Shown: positions 46,338 through 54,717, counted from the stretch's first letter. The stretch: 64,000 bases of DNA from Brachyspira hampsonii 30446 (GCF_000316195.1 NZ_JH994111.1:504571-568570); one strand, 5' to 3'. The notes: generated by a model not told the origin, from the sequence alone. Numbers and translations: made by a program.

Positions 46338-47351
46338 TCAAATGCCTGTAACTATATTTTTAAATTTTTCAAGCCAAGCATCTTTATTTTTATCAACCAT
46401 TTCTTCGTCTTCTTTTATATCATTTATATTTTCAAGAGGTATAAGTATTTGAGAACCTTCTAAATTTTTTATTATCGCTCTTGTAAATAATTCATCATTT
46501 ATGATTTTTTGTGCATCATAGCTTGTTACATAATCTACAAACTTTTTGGCATTTTCTAAATTTTTAGCATTTTTTATTATAGCCATAGAATGTGCTTTAG
46601 TTAGTACACCTTCTTTCATGTATATAACATCTATAGGAGAGCCTGTATGTATATAGTTGGCAGCGGCACTTTCAAATGTGAGTCCTACAGCATATTCTCC
46701 GTCAGCAACACCTTTATATACAGCAGAAGAACTGCTTAAAAGTTTGCCGTCTAAATTAGCATATAATTTTTCTACATAATCCCATCCATTTTCAGGATTG
46801 CCATTACCCATAGCATAAAGCATATTAACTAACTGTTCAAAAGATGATGATGAAGTAGTAGGGTCATTAAATGCTATTTGTCCTTTCAAAGATGTATTAA
46901 GTAAATCAGCATAGCCTTCTATTTTTATGTCTTTTATTAAATTTGTATTTATTATCAATACGCTTGGACTAAGCATAAAGCCTGTTATGTATTTTTCTTT
47001 GCTTCTGTAATTCTCATATATATTATCATAATTTGTTGTAACATAATCTTCAAAAAGCTCTGAATTATATTTCAATATATTTTCATTAGCAGCAAAAAAT
47101 ACATCGCCTAAAGGATCATTTTTTTCAGCTTCTATTCTTTTTATTATTTCAGCGGTACCTGCTATAATAATTTCTACATTTATGTCAGGATTTTTTTTAT
47201 TAAATTCTTCTACAAGTCTGTCAATAAAAAATCTAGTGGCAGGAGTATATATTACTAAACTATTTATGTTTTCCTCTTTCTTACTAGAACATGAAGAAAT
47301 TAATATTACTGTAATGAAAGATACTAAAAATAATTTAATGATATTTTTCAT
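46338..47351 (-). CDS. Fbp-like ABC transporter substrate-binding lipoprotein (copy 1)
   Basis: 337 residues, lipobox cysteine 21 in LISSCSSK. Family: LVIYTPATRFFIDRLVEEFNKKNP, IIAGTAEIIKRIEAEKNDPLGDVFF, FNDPTTSSSSFEQLVNMLYAMG and VADGEYAVGLTFESAA match iron(III)/phosphonate-type binding proteins. The twin-tyrosine iron site of classical FbpA is not evident, so another ligand is possible. The next gene is a close paralogue. Confidence 0.8.
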   Translation of the reverse strand: MKNIIKLFLVSFITVILISSCSSKKEENINSLVIYTPATRFFIDRLVEEFNKKNPDINVEIIIAGTAEIIKRIEAEKNDPLGDVFFAANENILKYNSELFEDYVTTNYDNIYENYRSKEKYITGFMLSPSVLIINTNLIKDIKIEGYADLLNTSLKGQIAFNDPTTSSSSFEQLVNMLYAMGNGNPENGWDYVEKLYANLDGKLLSSSSAVYKGVADGEYAVGLTFESAAANYIHTGSPIDVIYMKEGVLTKAHSMAIIKNAKNLENAKKFVDYVTSYDAQKIINDELFTRAIIKNLEGSQILIPLENINDIKEDEEMVDKNKDAWLEKFKNIVTGI

Positions 47352-47374
47352 ATTTTTACCCTCGTTTTTATTTT

Positions 47375-48412
47375 TTATAATTTATCTGTAATTATATTTT
47401 TAAATTTTTCAAGCCAGATCTCCTGATTCTCTTTTACAAAATTGTCTATATATTCCAATTCTTCATTTGAAGTAATGGCATTGATATTTTTTATATCAAC
47501 TAATATAGTAGAACTTCCCAAATCTTTTCTTACAGCTCTTGCATTAAGTTCATCATTCATTTTCTTTTGAGTATCAAAGCTAGTCATATAATCCAAAAAC
47601 TTTTCAGCATTTTCCATATTTTTAGCATTTTTTATTATATATATTCCGGCAGGCTCCATTATAACGCCTTCTTTCATATATACCAATTTTACAGGCGAAC
47701 CTGAAGCAGCATAATTGGCAGCGGCATTTTCAAATGTAAGTCCTACAGTATATTCTCCATCAGCAACGCCTTTATATACAGCAGAAGAACCTGTAAGTAA
47801 TTTTCCATCCAAATTATCGCATAATTTATTAACATAATCCCAGCCTTTATTAATATCATCTTTTCCCATTGTATATAACATAGTAACTAAATGTTTAAAA
47901 GATGATGATGAAGATGAAGGATCATTAAAGGCTATTTTTCCTTTTAATTGCTCATTAGTTAAATCAGAATATCCTTCTATATTGATATTTCCTACAAGAT
48001 TAGTATTTACTATTAATACGCTTGGGCTAATCATAAATCTTGTCATAGAGCCTTCTGTATTTTTATAGCTGTCTAGTATTTCATTTTCATTTGTTGATGT
48101 GTAGTTTTCAAATAAATCCTGATGATTCTTTACCAAATTAATATTAGCTGCCATTAAAACATCGCATAATGGATCATTTTTTTCTGTTTCTATTCTTTTT
48201 ATTAATTCACCTGTTCCGGCTATTATTACTTCTACTTCTATATTTGGATTTTTACTTTTGAAATCTTCTATTAACGGATCTATAAAATCTCTTGATGAAG
48301 GTGAATATATTACTAAAGATGATTTTTCTGATGTATTTTCATTTTTTTCGCATGACAATATCAATATAGAAATTATCAAAATTGTCATTATTATATTAGC
48401 AAAAAGTTTCAT
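47375..48412 (-). CDS. Fbp-like ABC transporter substrate-binding lipoprotein (copy 2)
   Basis: 345 residues, lipobox cysteine 21 in LILSCEKN. It shares the full framework with copy 1 (IYSPSSRDFIDPL, AGTGELIKRIETEKNDPLCDV, FNDPSSSSSSFKHLVTMLYTMG, VADGEYTVGLTF), roughly half of residues identical by eye. It is upstream of copy 1 with a 23-base gap, so it is the first gene of the operon. Ligand differences between the copies could broaden uptake. Confidence 0.8.
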   Translation of the reverse strand: MKLFANIIMTILIISILILSCEKNENTSEKSSLVIYSPSSRDFIDPLIEDFKSKNPNIEVEVIIAGTGELIKRIETEKNDPLCDVLMAANINLVKNHQDLFENYTSTNENEILDSYKNTEGSMTRFMISPSVLIVNTNLVGNINIEGYSDLTNEQLKGKIAFNDPSSSSSSFKHLVTMLYTMGKDDINKGWDYVNKLCDNLDGKLLTGSSAVYKGVADGEYTVGLTFENAAANYAASGSPVKLVYMKEGVIMEPAGIYIIKNAKNMENAEKFLDYMTSFDTQKKMNDELNARAVRKDLGSSTILVDIKNINAITSNEELEYIDNFVKENQEIWLEKFKNIITDKL

Positions 48413-48603
48413 AATTTTATCCGCAATTAATTTTAGAATAAAATATATTATATTGTGTTTTTGTCAACAAAAAAATATACTTTTTATCACTATGAATTAA
48501 TGAATCGTATCAAAAAGTTTACATAATAAAAAAATGCTAATAAAAGTTATCATAATATCGATAATTATGTTAACACTTTAACTTTAGGATTATAATATAT
48601 ACT

Positions 48604-49716
48604 ATGAAAAGCAAAATAGCTGACAGAGCATATACTCTCATAAAAAAAAAGAAATATAAAAAAGCCAAAAATTTACTTCTTAATAATAAAACTAAAATTT
48701 CTCATGATGCAGATGCCCTTGCCATGCTTTCATTTGCAGATATATTTTTAAAAGATTTTTACGGTGCTGAAGAACTATCAAGAAAGGCACTTAGAGAAGA
48801 TAATTTTTGTTTTAATGCTATGCTTGCCAAGGCTTATGTGAGTTTACATAATGGACACAGAGAAAATGCATTGAGAGAGTATTTCAGAATATTAGATTTA
48901 GATCCTGAAAATAGAATTGCAAAAGATAATATAGAGAGAATAAGATTTTTAACTAATAATGCAAAAGGTGATGAGATAAATCCAAGAGCATATTTACTCG
49001 GCAAAAAAAAGTTATCAATGTCAAGATTTTTGGTTCTCATACCTATAGCATTTATACTTACATTTTTATCATACATTACAATAGACAGAGTATATCCTAA
49101 AATAAGATATGTACTTCTTGATAAAGACCAAAAAGAGTTAAGAGAAAAACTAGAGAATGTTTACTTATTTGAGGGACTTGAAGACGGAAAGATTCCAGAT
49201 AGTGCCAAAAGTCCTACATACTCACCGCGTGAAGTGGCTGAGATGTTTGACAAGGCTAAAAACAATATGAGAAGTGCCTCTGTTAATGAAGCGGTTATGA
49301 TAATAAACGGTGCATTAAAAAGCGACATTAACGAATATTTAAAAGAGAGATTCAGAGTTTTAAAAGAGTTTGTAATAGCACCAGACTACAATATATTCAG
49401 AGAGAGTCCTAGTTATCTTACAGTAGCTGAGAATTATGACCTATACAATGGCGGATATGTGAAATGGAAAGCCGATGTAAACAGGGTGACTCAGACTAAT
49501 ATCGACGGCATACCAAAAAAGAAAGCAAGAATATTAATTTACGACACTAATGACAAAGACATTGCGGGTGTTGCTGATTTAATTGTGAATGTAACTGTAA
49601 CATTAGAAGCTAAAAATTATATAGAAGTTTACGGCAAGATTTTGGGTTATGATGCTAAACAAAAATCAATACAGCTTGAAGGTCAGATTATAAAGCATTT
49701 GCCTAAGAAGAAGTAA
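48604..49716 (+). CDS. TPR-containing membrane protein
   Basis: 370 residues. The N-terminal part has TPR-like helices (RAYTLIKKKKYKKAKNLL, ADIFLKDFYGAEELSRKALRED, AYVSLHNGHRENALREYFRILDLDPEN), one membrane helix at about 140-160 (FLVLIPIAFILTFLSYITI) and a C-terminal soluble domain likely outside the membrane. No family name. Its last nine codons and stop lie in a 33-bp sequence that is repeated at 50249-50281. TATAAT lies about 7 bases before the ATG, with no ribosome site, so it may be leaderless. Confidence 0.7.
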   Translation: MKSKIADRAYTLIKKKKYKKAKNLLLNNKTKISHDADALAMLSFADIFLKDFYGAEELSRKALREDNFCFNAMLAKAYVSLHNGHRENALREYFRILDLDPENRIAKDNIERIRFLTNNAKGDEINPRAYLLGKKKLSMSRFLVLIPIAFILTFLSYITIDRVYPKIRYVLLDKDQKELREKLENVYLFEGLEDGKIPDSAKSPTYSPREVAEMFDKAKNNMRSASVNEAVMIINGALKSDINEYLKERFRVLKEFVIAPDYNIFRESPSYLTVAENYDLYNGGYVKWKADVNRVTQTNIDGIPKKKARILIYDTNDKDIAGVADLIVNVTVTLEAKNYIEVYGKILGYDAKQKSIQLEGQIIKHLPKKK

Positions 49717-49718
49717 AA
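49686..49718 (+). repeat. 33-bp direct repeat, left copy
   Basis: It covers the end of the TPR gene (last codons encode HLPKKK and the stop). Identical to 50249-50281. Confidence 0.9.
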
Positions 49719-49731
49719 ATAATTTATATAA

Positions 49732-49759
49732 TTGCATAATCATCAAAAAACTATATAAT
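49732..49759 (+). promoter_or_regulatory. Promoter of hicBA module 1
   Basis: TTGCAT (49732-49737), 16-base spacer, TATAAT (49754-49759), about 28 bases before the hicB ATG. It lies inside the unit framed by the 33-bp repeats. Confidence 0.6.
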
Positions 49760-49786
49760 AAAAAATATTTGTTAATAGGATTTTAT

Positions 49787-50023
49787 ATGTCTAAATATGA
49801 TTTTAATATTATTATAGAACAAGATGAAGATGGAATGTATATAGCAACAGTACCTGCATTAAAAAGCTGTTATACTCAGGCAAAATCAATAGATGAATTA
49901 TATATAAGAATAAGAGAAGTTATAGAGCTTTGTCTTGAAGTCGAAGAAGAACATAACTATTTAAAAGATAATTACAAATATAATAAACTCATAAAAGCTG
50001 ACAGGGTAGAAGTTAGTATATGA
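49787..50023 (+). CDS. hicB: HicB-type antitoxin (module 1)
   Basis: 78 residues from the ATG at 49787, with AGGA in front. FNIIIEQDEDGMYIATVPALKSCYTQAKSIDELYIRIREVIELCLE is the HicB partial RNase H-like fold. No C-terminal DNA-binding domain is evident, so it resembles the short UPF0150 form. Its stop overlaps the hicA start (ATGA). It should neutralise the HicA toxin encoded next. Confidence 0.82.
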   Translation: MSKYDFNIIIEQDEDGMYIATVPALKSCYTQAKSIDELYIRIREVIELCLEVEEEHNYLKDNYKYNKLIKADRVEVSI

Positions 50024-50250
50024 GCAAATTATCTATATGTGATTCAAAGACTATGATTAAGATTTTGATGTTATTAGGATTCAAAGAATTAAGACAAAAA
50101 GGAAGCCATAAATTTTTTATCAATAATAAAGGACTTACTACAGTCATTCCCGTTCATAATGAAGATTTAACAAGAGGCTTAATAAGAAAAATTTTAAAAG
50201 ACATAAATATCACTATAGATGAATACGAAAAACTAAAAAAAGAGATTTGA
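50020..50250 (+). CDS. hicA: HicA-type mRNA interferase toxin (module 1)
   Basis: 76 residues. The double-stranded RNA-binding-like fold with catalytic His is visible in LLGFKELRQKGSHKFFINNKGLTTVIPVHNEDLTRGLIRKIL (GSH motif). It cleaves mRNA when free. Overlaps hicB by 4 bases. The stop codon overlaps the first base of the right-hand 33-bp repeat. Confidence 0.85.
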   Translation: MSKLSICDSKTMIKILMLLGFKELRQKGSHKFFINNKGLTTVIPVHNEDLTRGLIRKILKDINITIDEYEKLKKEI

Positions 50251-50281
50251 TTATAAAGCATTTGCCTAAGAAGAAGTAAAA
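50249..50281 (+). repeat. 33-bp direct repeat, right copy
   Basis: Identical to 49686-49718 but not part of a long gene here. With the left copy it frames hicBA and its promoter. Confidence 0.9.
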
Positions 50282-50329
50282 TATATTCATCACTATTGAT
50301 ATTATAGTTTAATAATATAAAATAATATT

Positions 50330-50632
50330 ATGATAAAATTTGAATGGGATAACAATAAAAATCTTATAAATATAAAGAAACATAAAATTTCATTTGAAGA
50401 TGCAATATATGTTTTTTCAGATAAAAATGCACTCATTATGAAAGATGAAGAACATTCTGATTATGAGGACAGATTTATTACAATGGGAAATATTAAAAGA
50501 AAGTTTATTATTGTTGTTGTTCATACAGACAGAACAAAAAACTCTAATGAAGAAGTTATAAGAATCATATCAGCTAGATATGCAACTAAGAATGAAATTA
50601 ATCAATACTATAATAGGGGGAATCATGAGTGA
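50330..50632 (+). CDS. brnT: BrnT-type ribonuclease toxin
   Basis: 100 residues. The family start FEWDNNKNLINIKKHKISFEDAIYVFSD matches the BrnT signature (F-x-W-D-x-x-K-x-x-x-N-x-x-K-H-x-I-x-F), and EEVIRIISARYATKNE is the conserved RxxSAR end. BrnT has a RelE-like fold and cuts RNA. The antitoxin gene starts 8 bases before its stop. No clear promoter distinct from the upstream hicBA. Confidence 0.88.
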   Translation: MIKFEWDNNKNLINIKKHKISFEDAIYVFSDKNALIMKDEEHSDYEDRFITMGNIKRKFIIVVVHTDRTKNSNEEVIRIISARYATKNEINQYYNRGNHE

Positions 50633-50840
50633 TATAAAAAAAGAATACAATTTTTCAAAAGCTCAGAGAATTACAGATTTTGAAAATGGTAAATTTTTTA
50701 TTAATAATGAAGATATAAAAACTCCAATTTATTTAGATAAAAAAGTATTATCTGAACTAGAAATTTTATCCAAGCAGTCAGAAATCTCAATATCAGAAAT
50801 AGCTAATGAAATACTTTCAAAATATTTCATTAATAAATAA
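50625..50840 (+). CDS. brnA: BrnA-type antitoxin
   Basis: 71 residues from the ATG at 50625, with GGGGGAA in front; the frame upstream lies inside brnT. IKTPIYLDKKVLSELEILSKQSEISISEIANEILSKYF is a ribbon-helix-helix DNA-binding domain. It pairs with BrnT and probably represses the brnTA promoter. Toxin-first order is typical of brnTA. Confidence 0.82.
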   Translation: MSDIKKEYNFSKAQRITDFENGKFFINNEDIKTPIYLDKKVLSELEILSKQSEISISEIANEILSKYFINK

Positions 50841-50849
50841 TTTGGATTA

Positions 50850-51083
50850 TTATAGTTTTTCTATCAAATTATTATATTCTTCTACATCAAGATTTATTTC
50901 ATTTAATATTTTTCTCATAAGAGGTCTTGATATTACCTTGCTTGAGTGAAAAGGAATAACAGTACATCTCCCATTTTCATGTTTATAAAAAGCATGACTT
51001 CCTTTTTGTCTTTGTTTAATAAATCCTAATAAAATCAGCAATTTTTCTATAGTTTTTGCATCTTTTAAAATCAGCTTACTCAT
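50850..51083 (-). CDS. hicA: HicA-type mRNA interferase toxin (module 2)
   Basis: 77 residues. LILLGFIKQRQKGSHAFYKHENGRCTVIPFHSSKVISRPLMRKIL keeps the GSH catalytic motif. It is on the opposite strand from module 1 and clearly diverged from it, so it is not a recent copy. Overlaps the upstream hicB by 4 bases. Convergent with brnA. Confidence 0.85.
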   Translation of the reverse strand: MSKLILKDAKTIEKLLILLGFIKQRQKGSHAFYKHENGRCTVIPFHSSKVISRPLMRKILNEINLDVEEYNNLIEKL

Positions 51084-51301
51084 ACTAGCTCTATTTCTTC
51101 TACCTTTACAAACTCTGGAATAGAATTCTTCTCTTCGCTATCCATCTCTTCAAGACATAAATCCAGAACCTCTTTTAATTTTATATGTAATTCTTCCAAA
51201 GTATCAGCCTGTGTATGAGCACCTACTATTGAAGGAATATATCCCACATAAACATTGGTTTCTTTGTCATATTCTATATATGCGAAAAATTTTTTATTCA
51301 T
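51080..51301 (-). CDS. hicB: HicB-type antitoxin (module 2)
   Basis: 73 residues from the ATG at 51301, with AGAGG in front. FFAYIEYDKETNVYVGYIPSIVGAHTQADTLEELHIKLKEVLDLCLEEM is the HicB fold, short form. Antitoxin for the overlapping hicA. It follows the large pentapeptide-like gene by 42 bases on the same strand. Confidence 0.82.
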   Translation of the reverse strand: MNKKFFAYIEYDKETNVYVGYIPSIVGAHTQADTLEELHIKLKEVLDLCLEEMDSEEKNSIPEFVKVEEIELV

Positions 51302-51343
51302 TAATAAACCTCTAAACATTTAATATTTTAATTATAACATAAA

Positions 51344-52999
51344 TTAAGCCCCTTTTGCAAATTTCCTAAACGCAGTAACAGTCTGAACCGAGCCGTACCA
51401 AAAAGCAATTTTACCTATAAAGTAGCTAATACCTGCAAAAAATTGTTTTATATAATTTTGTCCTGACAATATTTCTAATCCTTTATAATCTGTAGGATTC
51501 AAAAAAAAGAAGAAATTATATATAAAATTACTTGTTAAATCTTGTCCCATAAATAAATCATATGTTATTTTTAATGGTACTTTTCCAAACACTATACCTG
51601 ATATAATTAATATTAATAAGTATACATATATTTGAATTTCTTTTTTTATAAATTTTATAGATAATAATAAAATTATAAATATTGATAGTATAAAATGCCA
51701 AGTATTATTTATGATTGAAAAATAAAAGCCGAAAAAAGTTAAATTAGTCAATAATGTTATAATAAAAGCCCTAATCCAATTCTGTCCATTATCACTGTAC
51801 AAAGAACTTAATTCAATTGAAAGTATATCTCCTAAAGTTTTTAGATTTTTATCCTTTTTAAATTGTTCTTTTAATTCTTCTTTGTGTAGTTCTACTTCCT
51901 GAGATTGATACTGCAAAGCATCAATAACATTATTTCTAGCATAAGCCTGATGCTTAAGCAATGATACACTTTCACGATTAGCAAATTGATGTACTTTGAA
52001 ATTAATAGTATTAATTAAGCCTCTACTAATCAAAGAACCTTTAAAATCTGCTTCATTAACTTCTATATTTTGTAAATCAATTTTTCCATTTATTATTATA
52101 TTATAAAAAGATACCTTATTTATTTTATTATTTTTATTTTTTAATTTTTCCTTATTTAAGAAATAATTAAATAAACTGTCATAAAAACTGTTATCTATAA
52201 AATTATTATCTATTGATAAAATAGAATTATCATTAAATTTAACTTCATTAAATGTTAATTCATTTATTTTAGAACCACGAAAATACATAACTCTATTAAT
52301 AGCTGTATTTACAAATTTTAAATCTAATTCAAAATCAGATATATAAAAACAAATAATATTATTTAATTCCGATTCTATAAATTTTAAAATATATTTAAAT
52401 GTATTTCCAATGAGAAATGAAATTCCATTGAATTCTGATTTTTTAATTTCAACTCTACATTGAAATTCACAATTTGAAAATAATAATCCGCCATTAAATT
52501 TTATTTTATTAAATTCTAATGTAAAACATTTATAAAAATTACAATTTGAGAATACTAATATTTTATTAAAATTGGAATCATAAAATCCAACCTTTGATTT
52601 TATAATAGTATTGATAAAATATACTGAACCATTAAAATTAAAATTTTGGATGCATAGTCCATAAGAAACTATGATATTTTCAAAATTAATATTATAATTT
52701 AATTCATATTTATTTTCTTTTTTTGCACTAAAATATAGAATTGCATCTTCTAAATAAAAATGAATTTGAATTTTATTTTTAACTTTATTATTTATAGCTC
52801 CTATATTTAAAGTATAGTATTTTTCTTCTTCATCTGTAATGGTTATAATATTATTTTCATCTGTTTTTTTACCTTTGTTAAGTGCCTGTTGTAATAAATC
52901 ATATTTTAACCATTTAATAAGTTCTTCTTCTGAATTATATACGGTTGGCTGTTCTGTTATACCATATTTATTTATTTCATCAACATTTAAAATAGTCAT
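51344..52999 (-). CDS. Pentapeptide-like repeat protein with C-terminal membrane helices
   Basis: 551 residues from the ATG at 52999 (AAGG 7 bases upstream). About residues 100-330 carry pentapeptide-like repeats with Phe/Ile/Cys at regular five-residue spacing (NFNFNGSVYF, SNFNKILVFSNCNFYKCF), expected to form a right-handed beta helix. Four to five membrane helices follow near the C-terminus. Function unknown; such proteins appear in stress and defence settings. It lies next to the toxin-antitoxin island. Confidence 0.65.
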   Translation of the reverse strand: MTILNVDEINKYGITEQPTVYNSEEELIKWLKYDLLQQALNKGKKTDENNIITITDEEEKYYTLNIGAINNKVKNKIQIHFYLEDAILYFSAKKENKYELNYNINFENIIVSYGLCIQNFNFNGSVYFINTIIKSKVGFYDSNFNKILVFSNCNFYKCFTLEFNKIKFNGGLLFSNCEFQCRVEIKKSEFNGISFLIGNTFKYILKFIESELNNIICFYISDFELDLKFVNTAINRVMYFRGSKINELTFNEVKFNDNSILSIDNNFIDNSFYDSLFNYFLNKEKLKNKNNKINKVSFYNIIINGKIDLQNIEVNEADFKGSLISRGLINTINFKVHQFANRESVSLLKHQAYARNNVIDALQYQSQEVELHKEELKEQFKKDKNLKTLGDILSIELSSLYSDNGQNWIRAFIITLLTNLTFFGFYFSIINNTWHFILSIFIILLLSIKFIKKEIQIYVYLLILIISGIVFGKVPLKITYDLFMGQDLTSNFIYNFFFFLNPTDYKGLEILSGQNYIKQFFAGISYFIGKIAFWYGSVQTVTAFRKFAKGA

Positions 53000-53057
53000 A
53001 AAAAACCTTAAAAAATTATGATTCAATTATAACCCAAATAATTAAATCATCAACAAT

Positions 53058-53328
53058 AGAACTGTTGCAATTTTGTGTTTTTATACAGTTAATATTAAAA
53101 ATATATTATAAAGTTTATTTATAGTAATTTTATATTTATTATTTTTTGTTTTAAATGTAATATAATTTTATCTAAATAATATATAAAAATGCAGTCTTTT
53201 TGCTTCTTTGTGTCAACAAAAGAAGTGGGGTTTGGGGCAAAGCCCCAATTATTAAAACTATAAATATTATTTTTAAATTTATTATATAATAATATCACTA
53301 TATGTATGTACAAAATTGCAACAAGTCT
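53058..53328. mobile_element. GTTGCAATTTTG-type inverted-repeat element, intact copy
   Basis: 271 bp, termini ACTGTTGCAATTTTG and CAAAATTGCAACAAGTCT. The core GCAGTCTTTTTGCTTCTTTG ... CAAAAGAAGTGGGG and GGGGCAAAGCCCC is shared with the MITE family, so the two are sub-families. It is the empty reference for the nested copy at 11995. Confidence 0.78.
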
Positions 53329-53350
53329 AATATATAAGATAACAATTAGT

Positions 53351-53510
53351 GCTGCAGTTCTTTTGGTTCTTTTATACCACTATACCACGCCACAGCGGAC
53401 AGGTGTCATAAAAGAACTGGGGTCATGGCACGACTGTGTGCTTCGCAGGGCTAGTACCCACAAATAATAAAAAATATAAAAATTTTATTGTTCTTTTTCC
53501 CACCGTACGC
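53351..53510. repeat. Degenerate palindromic core related to the MITEs
   Basis: GGTTCTTTTAT pairs with ATAAAAGAACT around GC-rich small palindromes; CACGACTGTGTGCTTCGCAG also occurs in MITE copy 3. No terminal repeats were found, so it may be a remnant. Nothing else is seen from 53511 to 53740. Confidence 0.5.
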
Positions 53511-53746
53511 CACAGGAGACTTAATCAAATAACCAAAAAGTGAAAATATTTTTACTTTATATCTTGTAATGTATAAACTTAAATTAATGCCTATATTTTG
53601 TATCTTTTTGATAAAGTAGTTACTCCTTCAAAAACACATGCTCATACACATTAGCAAAAATCTTTTATATATGAGTTAGATTTGAATTTATTTAAAATAA
53701 CAATATTTTTAATTATTAAAATTACTCAAAAAATATAATTTTCTAT

Positions 53747-53774
53747 TTGTGAATTTTTTATTATATAGTATAAT
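53747..53774 (+). promoter_or_regulatory. Promoter of the 51-residue orphan gene
   Basis: TTGTGA (53747-53752), 16-base spacer, TATAAT (53769-53774), then a leader of about 35 bases with AAAGGAG. Confidence 0.65.
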
Positions 53775-53815
53775 ATAGTGAGGACAAAGCTATATTTAAA
53801 AAGGAGTTTACAAAT

Positions 53816-53971
53816 ATGGTTACAGCTATTACAACTACTGACACAACTAATACTTATGTTACGTCAATAGGCGGGGTAAATATTACTGTTAGAAACAACT
53901 TTTCTGACAATACAGCTACGGTTGAGGTAGAGCCAAAGATCACAGGCGGTGCTTTAAATGTGCAAGGGTGA
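53816..53971 (+). CDS. 51-residue Thr/Val-rich orphan protein
   Basis: ATG at 53816 with AAAGGAG 9 bases upstream, stop TGA at 53969-53971. The product begins MVTAITTTDTTNTYVTSIGG and continues with alternating Val/Thr strands and Asn/Gly turns, ending GGALNVQG; it has no signal peptide, membrane helix or cysteine. The coding stretch is clearly less AT-rich than its surroundings (GGC, GGG, ACG, GAG, ATC codons). It has its own promoter and a strong terminator 85 bases after the stop. No family recognised. Confidence 0.65.
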   Translation: MVTAITTTDTTNTYVTSIGGVNITVRNNFSDNTATVEVEPKITGGALNVQG

Positions 53972-54055
53972 TTTCCCCCTTATCGTGTTTAAATTATCGG
54001 TTATTTAATTTTATACTTTAATAAAAAGTAGTTTTTTGTTCGCTTATTTAAAAGT

Positions 54056-54091
54056 AATGGGGTTGTTTGTGGGAAGCAGCTCCATTTTTTT
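54056..54091 (+). terminator. Strong terminator after the 51-residue orphan gene
   Basis: AATGGGGTTGTTT pairs with AAGCAGCTCCATT (13 bp with three wobbles), loop GTGGG, then T-run. Confidence 0.85.
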
Positions 54092-54183
54092 ATGCTTGAA
54101 TTATTGATATTTTTGTCTATAATTTTATATTAGCTTATATATTTTCTATAGTTATAGAATATAAATTATAAAGGCGGAATGTT

Positions 54184-54717
54184 ATGAATAATAAATATAA
54201 TGATAATAAAAAATATGAAACTATAGTGCATTATATAATAAATAGCTGTGATGATATTAGAAAGCTTGGAAGTATTAAATTAAACAAAATACTTTTTTAT
54301 TCTGATTGCGATATGTTTGTCAGAAAAAATAAAACCATTACTAATGATAAATATATAAAAAGGCAATTCGGACCTGTTCCTAAAAAAATTTTGACAATAC
54401 TATCAAATTTAGAAAAAAAGAAAAAAATTTCTATAAGAAATCCGTCTCAAAATAGATTATATGATACAACATTGTATTTTAGTTTAACTGATGATATGGA
54501 TTTAGATATTTTAACAGCGGAAGAGGTTTCTATATTAGAACATTATTTAAAAATTATATCAAATAATTATACAGCTAAAGAAATAAGTGAAATATCCCAT
54601 GATAGAATATGGGAATTGGCAGATTTAGGTGAAGAAATACCAATATATACTATACATGCTTCAGAAACTGAAGAAATAAATGCTGATGATATAGAGGCTT
54701 TAAGTGCAGCATTATAA
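54184..54717 (+). CDS. Panacea-domain (SocA/DUF4065) antitoxin-like protein
   Basis: 177 residues. IVHYIINSCDDIRKLGSIKLNKILFYSDCDMF and KRQFGPVPKKILTILSNL match the Panacea domain (KL-x-KL-x-Y-x-D, FGPVP), known from SocA and many PanAT antitoxins that neutralise varied toxins. AAAGGCGG lies before the ATG. The partner would be the overlapping gene that starts at 54704, which carries a frameshift. Confidence 0.8.
   Translation: MNNKYNDNKKYETIVHYIINSCDDIRKLGSIKLNKILFYSDCDMFVRKNKTITNDKYIKRQFGPVPKKILTILSNLEKKKKISIRNPSQNRLYDTTLYFSLTDDMDLDILTAEEVSILEHYLKIISNNYTAKEISEISHDRIWELADLGEEIPIYTIHASETEEINADDIEALSAAL

Noticed and set aside
53119-53313. 64-codon minus-strand frame in the GTTGCAATTTTG-type element
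   Set aside because: It lies wholly within the repeat, and the sister copy at 11995 does not keep the frame.
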